Shown here: piece after piece, positions 50,913-60,155 of the stretch
Layout: the number at the start of each line of letters is the position of its first letter
How positions within the stretch are numbered: the stretch's first letter is position 1
Assembly: GCA_964478425.1 (NCBI GenBank)
Contig: CAYZIB010000005.1
Coordinates: 1 to 64,000 of the forward strand
Length of the DNA: 64,000 bases
From: CAYZIB01 sp964478425
Lineage (GTDB): Bacteria > Bacillota_I > Bacilli_A > Acholeplasmatales > WRBM01
Direction of reading: 5' to 3'
The notes under the pieces: generated by a model
Told to the model about the DNA's origin: nothing
What the model saw: only the letters and a program-made list of their open reading frames with translations
Database searches by the model: none
Translations under genes and position numbers: made by a program

Positions 50913-51497
50913 TCACTCACTTATTCCTATATTATAATTTTTTGATACTACATTTATTAAATAAACAACTGTTGGTGATAAAACTATATTAATAAAAAAT
51001 TCTATAATAAAATTTATCCCAATATAATAAACTATTATATACATAATAGCATTCACTCCAGCATCTGTTGCAAAACCTAGTATTGGTTTATAAAAAAATA
51101 CTAAGCAACCTATAAAAAATACAGATGTATTAATAATAGGGGCAATTAATGTTGCAATAATGATTGCTAATTTTTTATTTTTATTTTTAATTAAATTATA
51201 AACTAAACCAACTATTAATCCTGTTAAAATTGATTTTAACAATACAACTATAATAGTTCCAATAGGATTTAACGCATAAAAGAATTGTGCATCCATTAAT
51301 AATACAACTAATCCCATAATAAATCCTAAAAATATTCCGCCTTTTGGTCCATATAAAATAGATCCAACAACTAATGGAATTAATGCTAGGGTAATACTAA
51401 ATTGTCCTAGCGGAATTTTTATTAAGGATAAAGCCGCTACAATTGAGCCAATAATGCTTAATCCCATCATTCTTTTAATTTTAATACTATTTTTCAT
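50913..51497 (-). CDS. ECF transporter S component, probably pantothenate-specific
   Basis: The 194-residue protein has six TM helices and ECF S-component features: an N-terminal Arg-Met stretch, FSITLALIPLVVGSILYGPKGGIFLGFIMGLV and a long C-terminal TM. It needs the shared EcfAA'T energising module, which is not in the window. Stop overlaps the possible GTG start of coaX, and the genes share a promoter, so pantothenate (PanT) is the inferred substrate. GGAG precedes the ATG. Confidence 0.83.
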   Translation of the reverse strand: MKNSIKIKRMMGLSIIGSIVAALSLIKIPLGQFSITLALIPLVVGSILYGPKGGIFLGFIMGLVVLLMDAQFFYALNPIGTIIVVLLKSILTGLIVGLVYNLIKNKNKKLAIIIATLIAPIINTSVFFIGCLVFFYKPILGFATDAGVNAIMYIIVYYIGINFIIEFFINIVLSPTVVYLINVVSKNYNIGISE

Positions 51498-51512
51498 AAT
51501 TTTCTCCTTTTT

Positions 51513-51569
51513 GGTCCTTAAAGGTACCTTAATTAGTTATATTATACTCTATATTTTTTTTATAAACAA
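51513..51569 (-). promoter_or_regulatory. Promoter and tandem repeat ahead of the ECF-coaX-pgcA operon
   Basis: Minus strand TTGTTT (51564-51569), 17-bp spacer, TATAAT (51541-51546). Just past the predicted start two 10-mers abut: TTAAGGTACC (51532-51523) and TTTAAGGACC (51522-51513), which could be a repressor site. Confidence 0.65.
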
Positions 51570-51581
51570 TATATATAAAAT

Positions 51582-51610
51582 AAAAAAATCTCTTAAAATA
51601 AGAGAATTTT
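51582..51610 (-). terminator. Terminator of the ydbS-ydbT pair
   Basis: TCTCTTA (51589-51595), AAA, TAAGAGA (51599-51605), with T's on the minus strand. Confidence 0.75.
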
Positions 51611-53059
51611 TTAAAACTTTATACAATTTAATAACAAATTAAAAACATCTTCATTAAGATTATTAACTGTAACTTTATTTAATTGATTATTATTATAAAA
51701 ATGGATTTTATACGAATAAATATTTTCTTTTTTTCTAAAGTATGTAGTCTTTTTTTCTATTCCGATTAAATTATTATTTTTAATAATTACTGCATTTTTA
51801 AATAATCCTTGATAAACTATAATTTTATCATTAGAAATATTTATTTTATTATTTTTATACCTTATGTATGAAAATAAATAATTTATAATAAAAATAAATA
51901 AAAATATAAGAATTGAAACTATATAAAATTTATTTAAGTAAATATTTAAATTTGTATTTATAAAAACCGAAAGTAAAAATATTAATATAGTAAAATATAG
52001 TAAATAAGTTATTATTAAAGGTAATATTAAAAAATATTTAAAAGCATTTTTTTTAGGTAAGATATAATTATCTTCTAAATTATATTCATTAACTAATTTA
52101 TTTAAGGTATCTTTTATTAATTTTGTTTTAACAAAAGGAATAAATATTCCATTATTATTTTGATTATTTTCGTTATTATTATAATTATTATATCCGATAG
52201 CATCCAGTTTTATTTCAGCAATTTTAAATAACCTTTTAATTAAACCATATTTTATAGTTATTGACTTTATATTTTCTATTTTTATTTGATAATTGTATTT
52301 AACAAATAAGCCATATGATATATAAATAACATCATTCATTCTAAATGCTTTATAATCATATAAATTTAAAATTTGAATGAGCAATGTTAAAAAATATAAA
52401 TAAACTAATGAAATAATAAAATATAAATTAACCGATAAAAAATCTTTACTATTTTTTATTAATCCAAAATATAAAACTAAAAAAATTAATAAATAAATTA
52501 TAATTAAAATACTTGAATATATTAGATGAATTAAAATTTTATCTTTTACTTTATATTTATAAATATCATTAATATTTATATTAGTTTTTTCATCATTAAT
52601 ATTAATTTTTTTATTAATAAAATTATATAATTCATCTATTAAATAACTATTATTAGTTATTTTTATTTCTGCTTTATAAAATTTTAATGCTGATCCTGAA
52701 TCAATTTCTATAGTTTTTAAATTGAATAATTTTTGAATTAAACCTTGTTTTATATTTATAGTATGGATTTTTAAATATTTTAATGAAATATTTTTTTTAA
52801 ATAAAAAGCCTTTTTTTAAATTAATTTCCAAATCATTATAATCATATATAATATTTTTATAATTAAAGTAAATTAAAACACATTCAATTAAATAAATAAA
52901 AACAAAAAATACTATAATTAAAGTAACTAAATATCCTTTTATTTTTATTTCGTTAAAAGCAAATAAAAAATATAAATAGATAATTAAAGAAACAAAAAAA
53001 GTTATTAAAATATTGTAATAAAAATATTTTTTAGATATTTTATTATTCATTATTATCAC
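51611..53059 (-). CDS. ydbT: bPH2-domain membrane protein, YdbT-like
   Basis: 482 residues with three bacterial PH-like (bPH2, DUF304) segments, each after a pair of TM helices: about 60-140 (KKGFLFKKNISLKYLKIHTI ... GSALKFYKAEI), 230-315 (MNDVIYISYGLFVKYNYQIKIENIKSI) and 395-480 (DKIIVYQGLFKNAVIIKNNNLI). Bacillus YdbS-YdbT are implicated in resistance to some bacteriocins; the role here is unknown. Overlaps ydbS by 17 nt. Confidence 0.85.
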   Translation of the reverse strand: MIIMNNKISKKYFYYNILITFFVSLIIYLYFLFAFNEIKIKGYLVTLIIVFFVFIYLIECVLIYFNYKNIIYDYNDLEINLKKGFLFKKNISLKYLKIHTINIKQGLIQKLFNLKTIEIDSGSALKFYKAEIKITNNSYLIDELYNFINKKININDEKTNININDIYKYKVKDKILIHLIYSSILIIIYLLIFLVLYFGLIKNSKDFLSVNLYFIISLVYLYFLTLLIQILNLYDYKAFRMNDVIYISYGLFVKYNYQIKIENIKSITIKYGLIKRLFKIAEIKLDAIGYNNYNNNENNQNNNGIFIPFVKTKLIKDTLNKLVNEYNLEDNYILPKKNAFKYFLILPLIITYLLYFTILIFLLSVFINTNLNIYLNKFYIVSILIFLFIFIINYLFSYIRYKNNKINISNDKIIVYQGLFKNAVIIKNNNLIGIEKKTTYFRKKENIYSYKIHFYNNNQLNKVTVNNLNEDVFNLLLNCIKF

Positions 53060-53528
53060 CGATTTTGTTTTTTACTAACATATATATTTCATTTTGCATT
53101 TTTTTTGCTTCGTTAATATCTAAACATTTAATAAAATGATCTGATCCAGCAGTTGAAACTTCTATTTTTGAGATATTAAATAATTGTTCTAATGGTCCTT
53201 GCATTAGTTCTATATCTTGAATTTGATTAACAGGTATAATCACTTTAGAAATAAAAATTACTCCTTTTATTATATATATTTTATCTGAATCATAATAATA
53301 CTTATAGTTATTATACTGTAATTTTGTTAAAACAAATGTATAAAAAAAATTAAATATATTTAAACAAGTAAAAATAAGAATTAATATATAATTTAAGATA
53401 TTATTAATATTACTATTAATAAATAAAAAACAAAATAAAATAGAAAAAACTAAAAAAATCAAAAAATAAGAGATTCTATACAATAATTTATATTTTATAT
53501 AATTTTTAGAAATATTTTTAAATTCCAT
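53043..53528 (-). CDS. ydbS: bPH2-domain membrane protein, YdbS-like
   Basis: 161 residues: two TM helices (about 20-60), then one bPH2 domain with DSDKIYIIKGVIFISKVIIPVNQIQDIELMQGPLEQLF and the conserved EVSTAGSDH. AAGGAG before the ATG. Translated with ydbT, likely as a membrane complex. Confidence 0.87.
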   Translation of the reverse strand: MEFKNISKNYIKYKLLYRISYFLIFLVFSILFCFLFINSNINNILNYILILIFTCLNIFNFFYTFVLTKLQYNNYKYYYDSDKIYIIKGVIFISKVIIPVNQIQDIELMQGPLEQLFNISKIEVSTAGSDHFIKCLDINEAKKMQNEIYMLVKNKIGDNNE

Positions 53529-53545
53529 AAGCTTACTCCTTTTAT

Positions 53546-53574
53546 AAAAAAATCCGTTTTAAAAACGGATTTTA
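53546..53574 (-). terminator. Terminator of eno
   Basis: AAAAATCCGTTTT and AAAACGGATTTT form a perfect stem between eno and ydbS. Confidence 0.85.
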
Positions 53575-53590
53575 ATATTTGTATATTAAA

Positions 53591-54886
53591 TTATTTTTTT
53601 AAATTATAAAATGATTTAATACCATTATATTGTGAAGCACTACCTAATTCATCTTCAATTCTGATCAATTGATTATATTTTGCAATTCTATCAGTTCTTG
53701 AAGCAGATCCTGTTTTAATTTGTCCAGCATTAGTTGCAACAGCAATATCAGCTATAGTAGTATCTTCTGTTTCTCCAGAACGATGTGAAACAACAGCAGT
53801 GTATCCAGCTCTCTTAGCCATTTCAATAGCATCAAAAGTTTCAGTTAATGTACCAATTTGGTTAACTTTAATTAAAATAGAGTTAGCAACACCTTTTTCG
53901 ATACCTGTTTTTAATCTTTTTGTATTAGTAACAAATAAGTCATCACCAACAAGTTGAACTTTTGATCCTAATAAATCAGTTAAATATTTCCATCCTTCCC
54001 AATCATTTTCATCTAAACCATCTTCGATTGAAATAATAGGGTAACGATCACATAATTCTTTATAGAAATTTGCAAGTTCAACGCTTGTGAATTCTTTTCC
54101 ACCTTCACCAGCTAATACATATTTTTTAGTTTCTGCATTGTAAAATTCACTTGATGCAACATCCATTCCTAAGAAAATATCTTTTCCAGGAACATATCCT
54201 GCTTCTTTAATAGCTTCCATAATTGTTTGTAAAGCTTCTTCATTTGATGATAAGTTTGGAGCAAATCCACCTTCATCTCCAACACCTGTATTATATCCTT
54301 TTGCTTTTAAAACTTTTTTTAAGTTATGGAATACTTCAGCACCCATTCTAATAGCTTCTTTAAAACTTGGAGCTCCTACAGGTAAAATCATGAATTCTTG
54401 GAAGTCAACATTGTTATCTGCATGTGAACCACCGTTTAAAATGTTCATCATTGGTGTAGGTAATTGTTTAGCATTAAATCCACCGAAATAGTTATATAAA
54501 GATACACCTAAATAATCAGCAGCTGCTTTAGCACAAGCCATAGAAACACCTAATATAGCATTTGCACCATATTTTCCTTTATTTGGTGTTCCATCAAGTT
54601 CAATTAATTTTTGGTCAATTTCAACTTGATTTAATGTATTCATACCAACGATTTCAGGTGCGATAAATTCATTAACATTGTTAACAGCTTTTAAAACACC
54701 TTTACCTAAATAGCGTGATTTATCTCCGTCTCTTAATTCTACTGCTTCATGTTCTCCAGTTGAAGCTCCTGATGGAACTAATGCACGTCCAAATGCACCA
54801 CTTTCTGTAGTTACTTCTACTTCTACAGTTGGATTTCCTCTTGAGTCTAGAACTTCTCTAGCATAAATGTTTGTAATAAATGGCAT
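53591..54886 (-). CDS. eno: Enolase
   Basis: Converts 2-phosphoglycerate to phosphoenolpyruvate. 431 residues with AREVLDSRGNPTVEVEV, GASTGEHEAVELRDGD, metal ligands in FLGMDVASSEFY, ISIEDGLDENDW and VGDDLFVTN, and ILIKVNQIGTLTET and SHRSGETEDTTIADIAV. GGAG before the ATG. Codons are less AT-biased than the chromosome average. A cre-like site lies upstream. Confidence 0.98.
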   Translation of the reverse strand: MPFITNIYAREVLDSRGNPTVEVEVTTESGAFGRALVPSGASTGEHEAVELRDGDKSRYLGKGVLKAVNNVNEFIAPEIVGMNTLNQVEIDQKLIELDGTPNKGKYGANAILGVSMACAKAAADYLGVSLYNYFGGFNAKQLPTPMMNILNGGSHADNNVDFQEFMILPVGAPSFKEAIRMGAEVFHNLKKVLKAKGYNTGVGDEGGFAPNLSSNEEALQTIMEAIKEAGYVPGKDIFLGMDVASSEFYNAETKKYVLAGEGGKEFTSVELANFYKELCDRYPIISIEDGLDENDWEGWKYLTDLLGSKVQLVGDDLFVTNTKRLKTGIEKGVANSILIKVNQIGTLTETFDAIEMAKRAGYTAVVSHRSGETEDTTIADIAVATNAGQIKTGSASRTDRIAKYNQLIRIEDELGSASQYNGIKSFYNLKK

Positions 54887-54920
54887 AATATTTTCTCCTT
54901 TTATTTATTTTTGCATATAT

Positions 54921-54929
54921 ATTATACCA
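54921..54929 (-). promoter_or_regulatory. Extended -10 promoter of eno
   Basis: Minus strand TGGTATAAT; the -35 region is poor (ATTAAA at 54944-54949), as for promoters that need an activator. Confidence 0.6.
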
Positions 54930-54970
54930 TATAACAAAAAAAATTTAATAATTATTTTATTAATTAAAGA

Positions 54971-54984
54971 AGAAAACGCTTTTA
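54971..54984 (-). promoter_or_regulatory. cre-like operator upstream of eno
   Basis: Minus strand TAAAAGCGTTTTCT matches 13 of 14 cre consensus positions. It is centred about 50 bp upstream of the -10 box. Confidence 0.55.
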
Positions 54985-55002
54985 TATATTTGTTTTAAAC
55001 AT

Positions 55003-55032
55003 AAAAAAAGCTCTAACATATTTGTTAAAGCT
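55003..55032 (-). terminator. Terminator of gpmI
   Basis: AGCTTTAAC (55032-55024) pairs with GTTAGAGCT (55017-55009), then T7 on the minus strand. Confidence 0.8.
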
Positions 55033-55041
55033 ATTTATAAA

Positions 55042-56568
55042 TTATTTTTTTATTAAACTTTTACCAGTCATTTCTTTTGGTTGTTCTAAATTTAATAATT
55101 CTAAAAGTGTAGGTGCTAAATCACCTAAATTACCACTATTTAAACTTACACCTTGTTTAGTTAAAATAACAGGTACTCTATTAGTAGAATGCGCTGTATA
55201 TGGTTTAAATGAATCATCAAGCATTTTATCTGCATTACCATGATCAGCTGTAATTAATGCAACACCACCATGATTTAATAATGCTTTATATACTTTTCCT
55301 AAACATTCATCAACTGCTTCTACTGCTTTAATTGTTGCAGGAATATTTCCTGTATGTCCTACCATATCACAGTTAGCAAAATTTAATATAATTGTATCAA
55401 ATTCTTCTTTATTAATTGCATCTAATACTTTATCTGTAACTTCATAAATTGACATTTCTGGTTTTAAATCATATGTTGCAACTTTAGGTGAATCAACTAA
55501 AATTCTTGTTGAATTAAAAATATCTTTATCTACTCCACCATCAAAGAAGAATGTAACATGAGCATATTTTTCTGTTTCAGCAATTCTTAATTGTTTTAAC
55601 CCCATTTTTGATACATAATCACCATATGTATTATTTAAATCTTGTATTCCAAATGCGACATCACCTAAAACTTTATCTGAATAAAGCATCATTGAAACAA
55701 AATAGATATCTGTCGGTCCATTAGTAACATCTAATTTATTTAATCCAGTTTCTTTTTGTGTATAAGCATTACTAGGATTTGATAAAGCTGTTCCGATTTG
55801 GATTGCTCTATCTGGTCTAAAATTAGCAAATATTACAGCATCGCCATCTTCAATCATTCCACTTTCATCTACTATAAATGGTTTAATAAATTCATCAAAT
55901 ACACCATTTTCATAGCTTTTTTTAATAGCATCAATTGGATCATTATAATGAGGCCCTATATTTTTAGTCATTGCATCATATGCTACTTGAATTCTATCCC
56001 AGTTTTTATCTCTATCCATTCCATAATATCTACCACCAACTGTAGCAATTTTACAGATATTTTGATCAATAACTTGTTGTAAATATTTACTTGCAGAATC
56101 AGGAGCAACATCACGACCATCTAAAAAAGCGTGATAATAAATTTTTTCTACTCCTTCTTTTTTTGCAAGATCAAATAAAGCTAATATATGATCAATTCTT
56201 GAATGTACTCCACCATCACTACATAATCCTAAAATATGTAATTTACTATTATTTTTTTTAACTCTAGAAATAGCTTTTAAAAAATATTCATTTTTATAAA
56301 AATCCCCATTTTTAATTGCAACATTTATTCTTGTTAAAGATTGATAAACAATTCTTCCTGCTCCAATATTTAAATGTCCAACTTCACTATTTCCCATTTG
56401 TCCTTCTGGTAATCCGACATCATTACCACTTGCTCCTAAAGTACTATTAGGATAATGACTTATTAAATAATCATAATTTGGAGTATGTGCTAAACTAATC
56501 GCATTTCCTTCGCTTGGTTTAGCAAGTCCAAATCCATCCATTATGATTAATGCAACTGTATTTTTCAT
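55042..56568 (-). CDS. gpmI: 2,3-bisphosphoglycerate-independent phosphoglycerate mutase
   Basis: Interconverts 3- and 2-phosphoglycerate with two manganese ions. LIIMDGFGLAKPSEGNAI, the phosphoserine loop QMGNSEVGHLNIGAGR, DGRDVAPDSA and ITADHGNADKM are all intact. Start is the ATG at 56568 with GAGGTG; a GTG at 56580 overlaps that ribosome site. 508 residues. Separate unit from eno, though both are glycolytic and both have a cre-like site upstream. Confidence 0.97.
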   Translation of the reverse strand: MKNTVALIIMDGFGLAKPSEGNAISLAHTPNYDYLISHYPNSTLGASGNDVGLPEGQMGNSEVGHLNIGAGRIVYQSLTRINVAIKNGDFYKNEYFLKAISRVKKNNSKLHILGLCSDGGVHSRIDHILALFDLAKKEGVEKIYYHAFLDGRDVAPDSASKYLQQVIDQNICKIATVGGRYYGMDRDKNWDRIQVAYDAMTKNIGPHYNDPIDAIKKSYENGVFDEFIKPFIVDESGMIEDGDAVIFANFRPDRAIQIGTALSNPSNAYTQKETGLNKLDVTNGPTDIYFVSMMLYSDKVLGDVAFGIQDLNNTYGDYVSKMGLKQLRIAETEKYAHVTFFFDGGVDKDIFNSTRILVDSPKVATYDLKPEMSIYEVTDKVLDAINKEEFDTIILNFANCDMVGHTGNIPATIKAVEAVDECLGKVYKALLNHGGVALITADHGNADKMLDDSFKPYTAHSTNRVPVILTKQGVSLNSGNLGDLAPTLLELLNLEQPKEMTGKSLIKK

Positions 56569-56589
56569 TTTTTTTAACACCTCAATTAT

Positions 56590-56595
56590 ATTATA
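56590..56595 (-). promoter_or_regulatory. -10 box of gpmI
   Basis: Minus strand TATAAT, 22 bp before the ATG; no clear -35 (AATGCA at the right distance). Confidence 0.5.
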
Positions 56596-56629
56596 TCTAA
56601 TTTTTTTATTTTTGCATTAAATATGATTA

Positions 56630-56643
56630 TGTAAACGCTATTT
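56630..56643 (+). promoter_or_regulatory. cre-like operator upstream of gpmI
   Basis: TGTAAACGCTATTT matches 13 of 14 cre consensus positions. It lies about 35 bp upstream of the gpmI -10 box. Confidence 0.5.
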
Positions 56644-56649
56644 TAAAAT

Positions 56650-56671
56650 AAAAAAGTCTTTTTAAAGACTA
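56650..56671 (-). terminator. Terminator of the 85-residue gene
   Basis: AGTCTTT and AAAGACT (56655-56670), T6 on the minus strand; overlaps the TAG stop. Confidence 0.75.
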
Positions 56672-56926
56672 ATTTACATATATTTTAATTTTATCTCCTG
56701 ATTCTTTTTCAAAAACAAATATATCGCCATTTATTAAATATCCATTAATAAGTAAATCAATATCAACGCCTTCTAATAATTTTGATATATCAACTCCATT
56801 AATTTTAATTTGTTTTGTTTTAACTTTATTTATTAATTTTTTAAAAATGTTAAATGGTAATTTAAAATCAAATTCGTTATTTTTTTTAGTTTTAATATTT
56901 ATTCTTACAGTTTTATTTTCTTCCAA
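56669..56926 (-). CDS. Small hypothetical protein, possibly SHOCT-like/DUF2089 C-terminal type
   Basis: 85 residues: VRINIKTKKNNEFDFKLPFNIFKKLINKV, a middle with ISKLLEGVDIDLLING and the end GDIFVFEKESGDKIKIYVN. The pattern of a charged strand, hydrophobic helix and acidic strand recalls small cytoplasmic proteins found beside membrane regulators in Bacilli. I am not certain of the family. GGAGG before the ATG and its own terminator support a real gene. Confidence 0.65.
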   Translation of the reverse strand: MEENKTVRINIKTKKNNEFDFKLPFNIFKKLINKVKTKQIKINGVDISKLLEGVDIDLLINGYLINGDIFVFEKESGDKIKIYVN

Positions 56927-56974
56927 ATTATCCCTCCATAATTTAATATATGGAAAATTTAAAATATTGTTAAT

Positions 56975-57000
56975 AAAAAAAGAATAATTAATTCTTTTTT
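56975..57000 (-). terminator. Terminator of the mrp gene
   Basis: AAAAAAGAAT, AATT, ATTCTTTTTT; overlaps the stop codon. Confidence 0.7.
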
Positions 57001-57992
57001 AATAAATCAATTATTCTTTTTGAAATTTCATCAAATGCCATACCAGCATATGTGTTACTATCATATATATAAGTTCCATCATGTTTTACAATTGGAATTT
57101 CACCTAAAAATTTAGTATCTAAAATGTTTGCTACTTCCAATCCTCCACCAGTACCAAAGATATAATCTTTTTCCTTATTTATCGGATTTAAATAGTAACT
57201 CATATTTTCAATAACACCTAATAAATTTTGATTCATTTGTAAAGCACCAATTCCTGCTTTAACAGCAATATCAGATGCATTGTGATTTGGAGTTGTAACT
57301 ATAATTACATTTGAATTTGGAATTAAATTTTTTAAATCAATCATTACATCTCCAGTTCCTGGAGGTAAATCTACAAACATATATTCAATATCATCACTCC
57401 ATAATGTATCATTTATAAAATGTCCAAGCATTTTTCCTAGCATTGGACCACGCCACATTAATGGTTTACCTTCAGTAAAATAAGATGTTGAAATATATTC
57501 AATATCATTGATTGTAGCAGGAAAAATTTTTCCATTTTGTAAGCCCATGATACTTACATCTTCTTTTTTTAAGATGTTTGGAATAGATGCTCCATATATA
57601 TCAGCATCAATTATTCCAACTTTTTTTCCAAGTCTACTAAATGAAAAAGCAAGGTTTGCACATACACTTGATTTACCAACTCCACCTTTTCCACTTTCAA
57701 CTAAAATATATGTCTTATTTTTATTATTTTCTTCTAATGAATCCATAAATTCATCAATTATTTCAATTTTAATTCCACTAAAATTATATTTAATTTTAAC
57801 TAATTTAGTTAATTCATGTTTAAATTTATTTAAATTATCAACATTACTTTTATCCATTTTAACTTTAACAAATATAACATCATTTTCTTCTAAATTTAAA
57901 TCTAATAAAGAATTTAATTCTTTTAATGTTTTATTAAAATTATAATCGATTAAATTTAAAATTTCTTCTTTTAAAATAGAAATATCTTTCAT
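56988..57992 (-). CDS. mrp: Mrp/NBP35-type P-loop ATPase without the C-terminal CxxC
   Basis: Fe-S carrier family ATPase. Deviant Walker A ESGKGGVGKSSVCANLA (about residue 100) is preceded by a degenerate 90-residue MIP18/DUF59-like domain. DADIYGASIPNIL, YMFVDLPPGTGD and VIENMSYYLNPINKEKDYIFGTGGG follow. At the last site most Mrp/ApbC proteins have CPxC ligands for the bridging cluster; here no Cys is present, so cluster transfer is doubtful and a regulatory (SalA-like) role is possible. Starts 2 nt after the thrS stop. Confidence 0.88.
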   Translation of the reverse strand: MKDISILKEEILNLIDYNFNKTLKELNSLLDLNLEENDVIFVKVKMDKSNVDNLNKFKHELTKLVKIKYNFSGIKIEIIDEFMDSLEENNKNKTYILVESGKGGVGKSSVCANLAFSFSRLGKKVGIIDADIYGASIPNILKKEDVSIMGLQNGKIFPATINDIEYISTSYFTEGKPLMWRGPMLGKMLGHFINDTLWSDDIEYMFVDLPPGTGDVMIDLKNLIPNSNVIIVTTPNHNASDIAVKAGIGALQMNQNLLGVIENMSYYLNPINKEKDYIFGTGGGLEVANILDTKFLGEIPIVKHDGTYIYDSNTYAGMAFDEISKRIIDLLKKN

Positions 57993-57993
57993 T

Positions 57994-59898
57994 TTAAAAG
58001 TCCTTTCTTTCTTTAATTTCTTTATTAATCATTTCTAAAAATTCTTTTCTTGTTACTGTAAATTGTTCTTTTTTACCATATTTTCTATATGTAACTAAAT
58101 TATTATTAACTTCATTATCACCAATAACTAATTGATAAGGAATTTTTAATGTTTGAGCTTCTCTTATTTTATATCCTAATTTTTCATCACGATAATCTTT
58201 TTCAACTCTTATTTTGTTATTTAATAATTCATCGTAAATACTATTAGCATATTCTTCATGATATTGGTTATTTACAGGAATTAATTTAACTTGAACAGGA
58301 CTTAACCAAGTAGGGAAAGCTCCACCAAAATGTTCAATTAATATACCTATAAAACGTTCTAATGAACCAAATAATGCTCTATGTAACATAACAGGACGTT
58401 CTTTTTCACCTTTATCATCAATATATGTAATATCAAATCTTTCAGGTAAATTCATATCTAATTGAATAGTCCCACATTGCCAAATTCTATTCATTGAATC
58501 TTTTAATTTAAAATCTAATTTAGGACCATAAAATGCTCCATCACCTTCATTAATTTTATAAGGTTTATTAATAGATTCTAAGGCGCTTGCTAAAGCTTTT
58601 TCGGCTTCATCCCAAATTTCAATAGAACCAATATATTTATCAAGAGGTCTTGTAGATAATTCAATATTAAATTGTAAATTAAATTTAGAATAAACTTCTT
58701 CATATAATTTAACAAGTTTTGCGACTTCTTCAACTATTTGATCTTTTCTCATAAAAATATGAGCATCATCTTGAGTAAATGTTCTTACTCTAAATAAACC
58801 ATTTAAAGCTCCACTTGCTTCATGGCGATGAACAAGTCCTAATTCACCTATTCTTAATGGTAATTCTCTATATGAATGTATTTGATTTTTGTAAACTAAA
58901 ATACTTCCAGGACAATTCATTGGTTTTATAGCAAATTCATGATCATCAATTGTTGATGTATACATATTTTCACGGTAATTAAACCAGTGACCAGATATTT
59001 CCCATAATGTTTTATCTAACATAATTGGAGTTTGGATTAATTTATATTCATTTTTTTGATGAATTTCCATCCAATAAGCTTCTAATTCTTTTCTTAAAGC
59101 CATTCCTTTTGGTAACCAAAATGGAAAACCAGGTCCATATTCACTTATCATGAATAAATCTAATTCTTTACCTAATTTACGATGATCTCTTTTTTTTCTT
59201 TCTTCTAAAATATTTAAATGATTTTTTAAATCATCTTCTTTAAAAAATGCAACTCCATAAATTCTTGTTAATTGTTTATTGTTTGAATTTCCTCTCCAAT
59301 AAGCACCAGCTAAACTTAATAATTTAAAAGCTTTAATATTTTTAGTATTTCCAATATGTACTCCTCTACATAAATCAGTAAAATCATTTTGAGTATATAT
59401 TGAAATATCTCCTTCAAGTTCATTAATTAATTCAAGTTTATATGGATTTTCTTTAAATAAATTTAATGCTTCATCTTTTTTTACATTTTTTCTTATAATT
59501 TCAATTTCTTCTTTTTTAATTTTTTGCATCATTTCTTCAATTTTAGGTAAATCTTTATCAGTTATAGAAATATCACCAAAATCTATATCATAATAAAATC
59601 CTTCTTCAATTGTTGGACCAATTCCAAATAACGCATTTGGATATAATCTTTTTATTGCATGTGCAAGTAAATGAGCACATGAATGATTTAAAATATTAAA
59701 TGCTCTTGCATCATCATTTAATATAAATTCTAGTTTAGCATCTTCATTTATTTTTTCATTCATATCAATTAATTCATCATTTTTTATAGCAGCAACCATT
59801 TTTTTTGCTAATGATAAAGAAATTTTAGATGCTATTTGATAAGCTGTTAAATTATTTTCAAATTCAACTTTACTATTATCTTTTAATGTAATTAACAT
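57994..59898 (-). CDS. thrS: Threonyl-tRNA synthetase
   Basis: 634 residues in standard order: TGS domain (1-60), second additional domain with HSCAHLLAHAIKRLYP, class II core with GPGFPFWLPKGMALRKELE (motif 1), MFRVRTFTQDDAHIF (motif 2) and MLHRALFGSLERFIG (motif 3), and the anticodon-binding domain. Zinc ligands Cys in MNCPGS and His residues are in place. Controlled by the T-box leader upstream. Confidence 0.97.
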   Translation of the reverse strand: MLITLKDNSKVEFENNLTAYQIASKISLSLAKKMVAAIKNDELIDMNEKINEDAKLEFILNDDARAFNILNHSCAHLLAHAIKRLYPNALFGIGPTIEEGFYYDIDFGDISITDKDLPKIEEMMQKIKKEEIEIIRKNVKKDEALNLFKENPYKLELINELEGDISIYTQNDFTDLCRGVHIGNTKNIKAFKLLSLAGAYWRGNSNNKQLTRIYGVAFFKEDDLKNHLNILEERKKRDHRKLGKELDLFMISEYGPGFPFWLPKGMALRKELEAYWMEIHQKNEYKLIQTPIMLDKTLWEISGHWFNYRENMYTSTIDDHEFAIKPMNCPGSILVYKNQIHSYRELPLRIGELGLVHRHEASGALNGLFRVRTFTQDDAHIFMRKDQIVEEVAKLVKLYEEVYSKFNLQFNIELSTRPLDKYIGSIEIWDEAEKALASALESINKPYKINEGDGAFYGPKLDFKLKDSMNRIWQCGTIQLDMNLPERFDITYIDDKGEKERPVMLHRALFGSLERFIGILIEHFGGAFPTWLSPVQVKLIPVNNQYHEEYANSIYDELLNNKIRVEKDYRDEKLGYKIREAQTLKIPYQLVIGDNEVNNNLVTYRKYGKKEQFTVTRKEFLEMINKEIKERKDF

Positions 59899-59922
59899 AT
59901 TTAAAATCTCCTTTTTTAAAAT

Positions 59923-60120
59923 AAAAAAAGTCCTTATAAAAATAAGGACGAATTATCGCGGTACCACCTTAATTCTGGTTTTATCCAGCACTTAAATCTT
60001 TAAAGCAGATATACTTAATCTCATTTCCTAGATTAACTCCTTGAGTAGTAATATTTTAGTTAGTAGCTTACACCATCCTACTTCGCTTAATTTTAAAATA
60101 TCGTGTCTCAAATCAACGCT
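59923..60120 (-). promoter_or_regulatory. T-box leader of thrS, specifier ACU (Thr)
   Basis: The T-box GGTGGTACCGCG is at 59968-59957. Stem I: GAG (60109-60107) pairs with CTC (60045-60043), and ATATTTTA pairs with TAAAATAT; the 3' side of the internal loop is TACTA, giving specifier ACT (60049-60047) followed by A. The terminator GTCCTTAT/ATAAGGAC (59949-59930) ends in T7; its 5' side continues from the AATTCGTCC strand, which is part of the antiterminator. Uncharged tRNA-Thr would favour readthrough. Confidence 0.92.
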
Positions 60121-60126
60121 AAATTA

Positions 60127-60155
60127 ATTTTATATTTTTTTTTATGCTTTGTCAA
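60127..60155 (-). promoter_or_regulatory. Promoter of thrS
   Basis: Minus strand TTGACA (60150-60155), 17-bp spacer, TAAAAT (60127-60132). The -35 box lies in the last codons of dtd. Confidence 0.85.
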
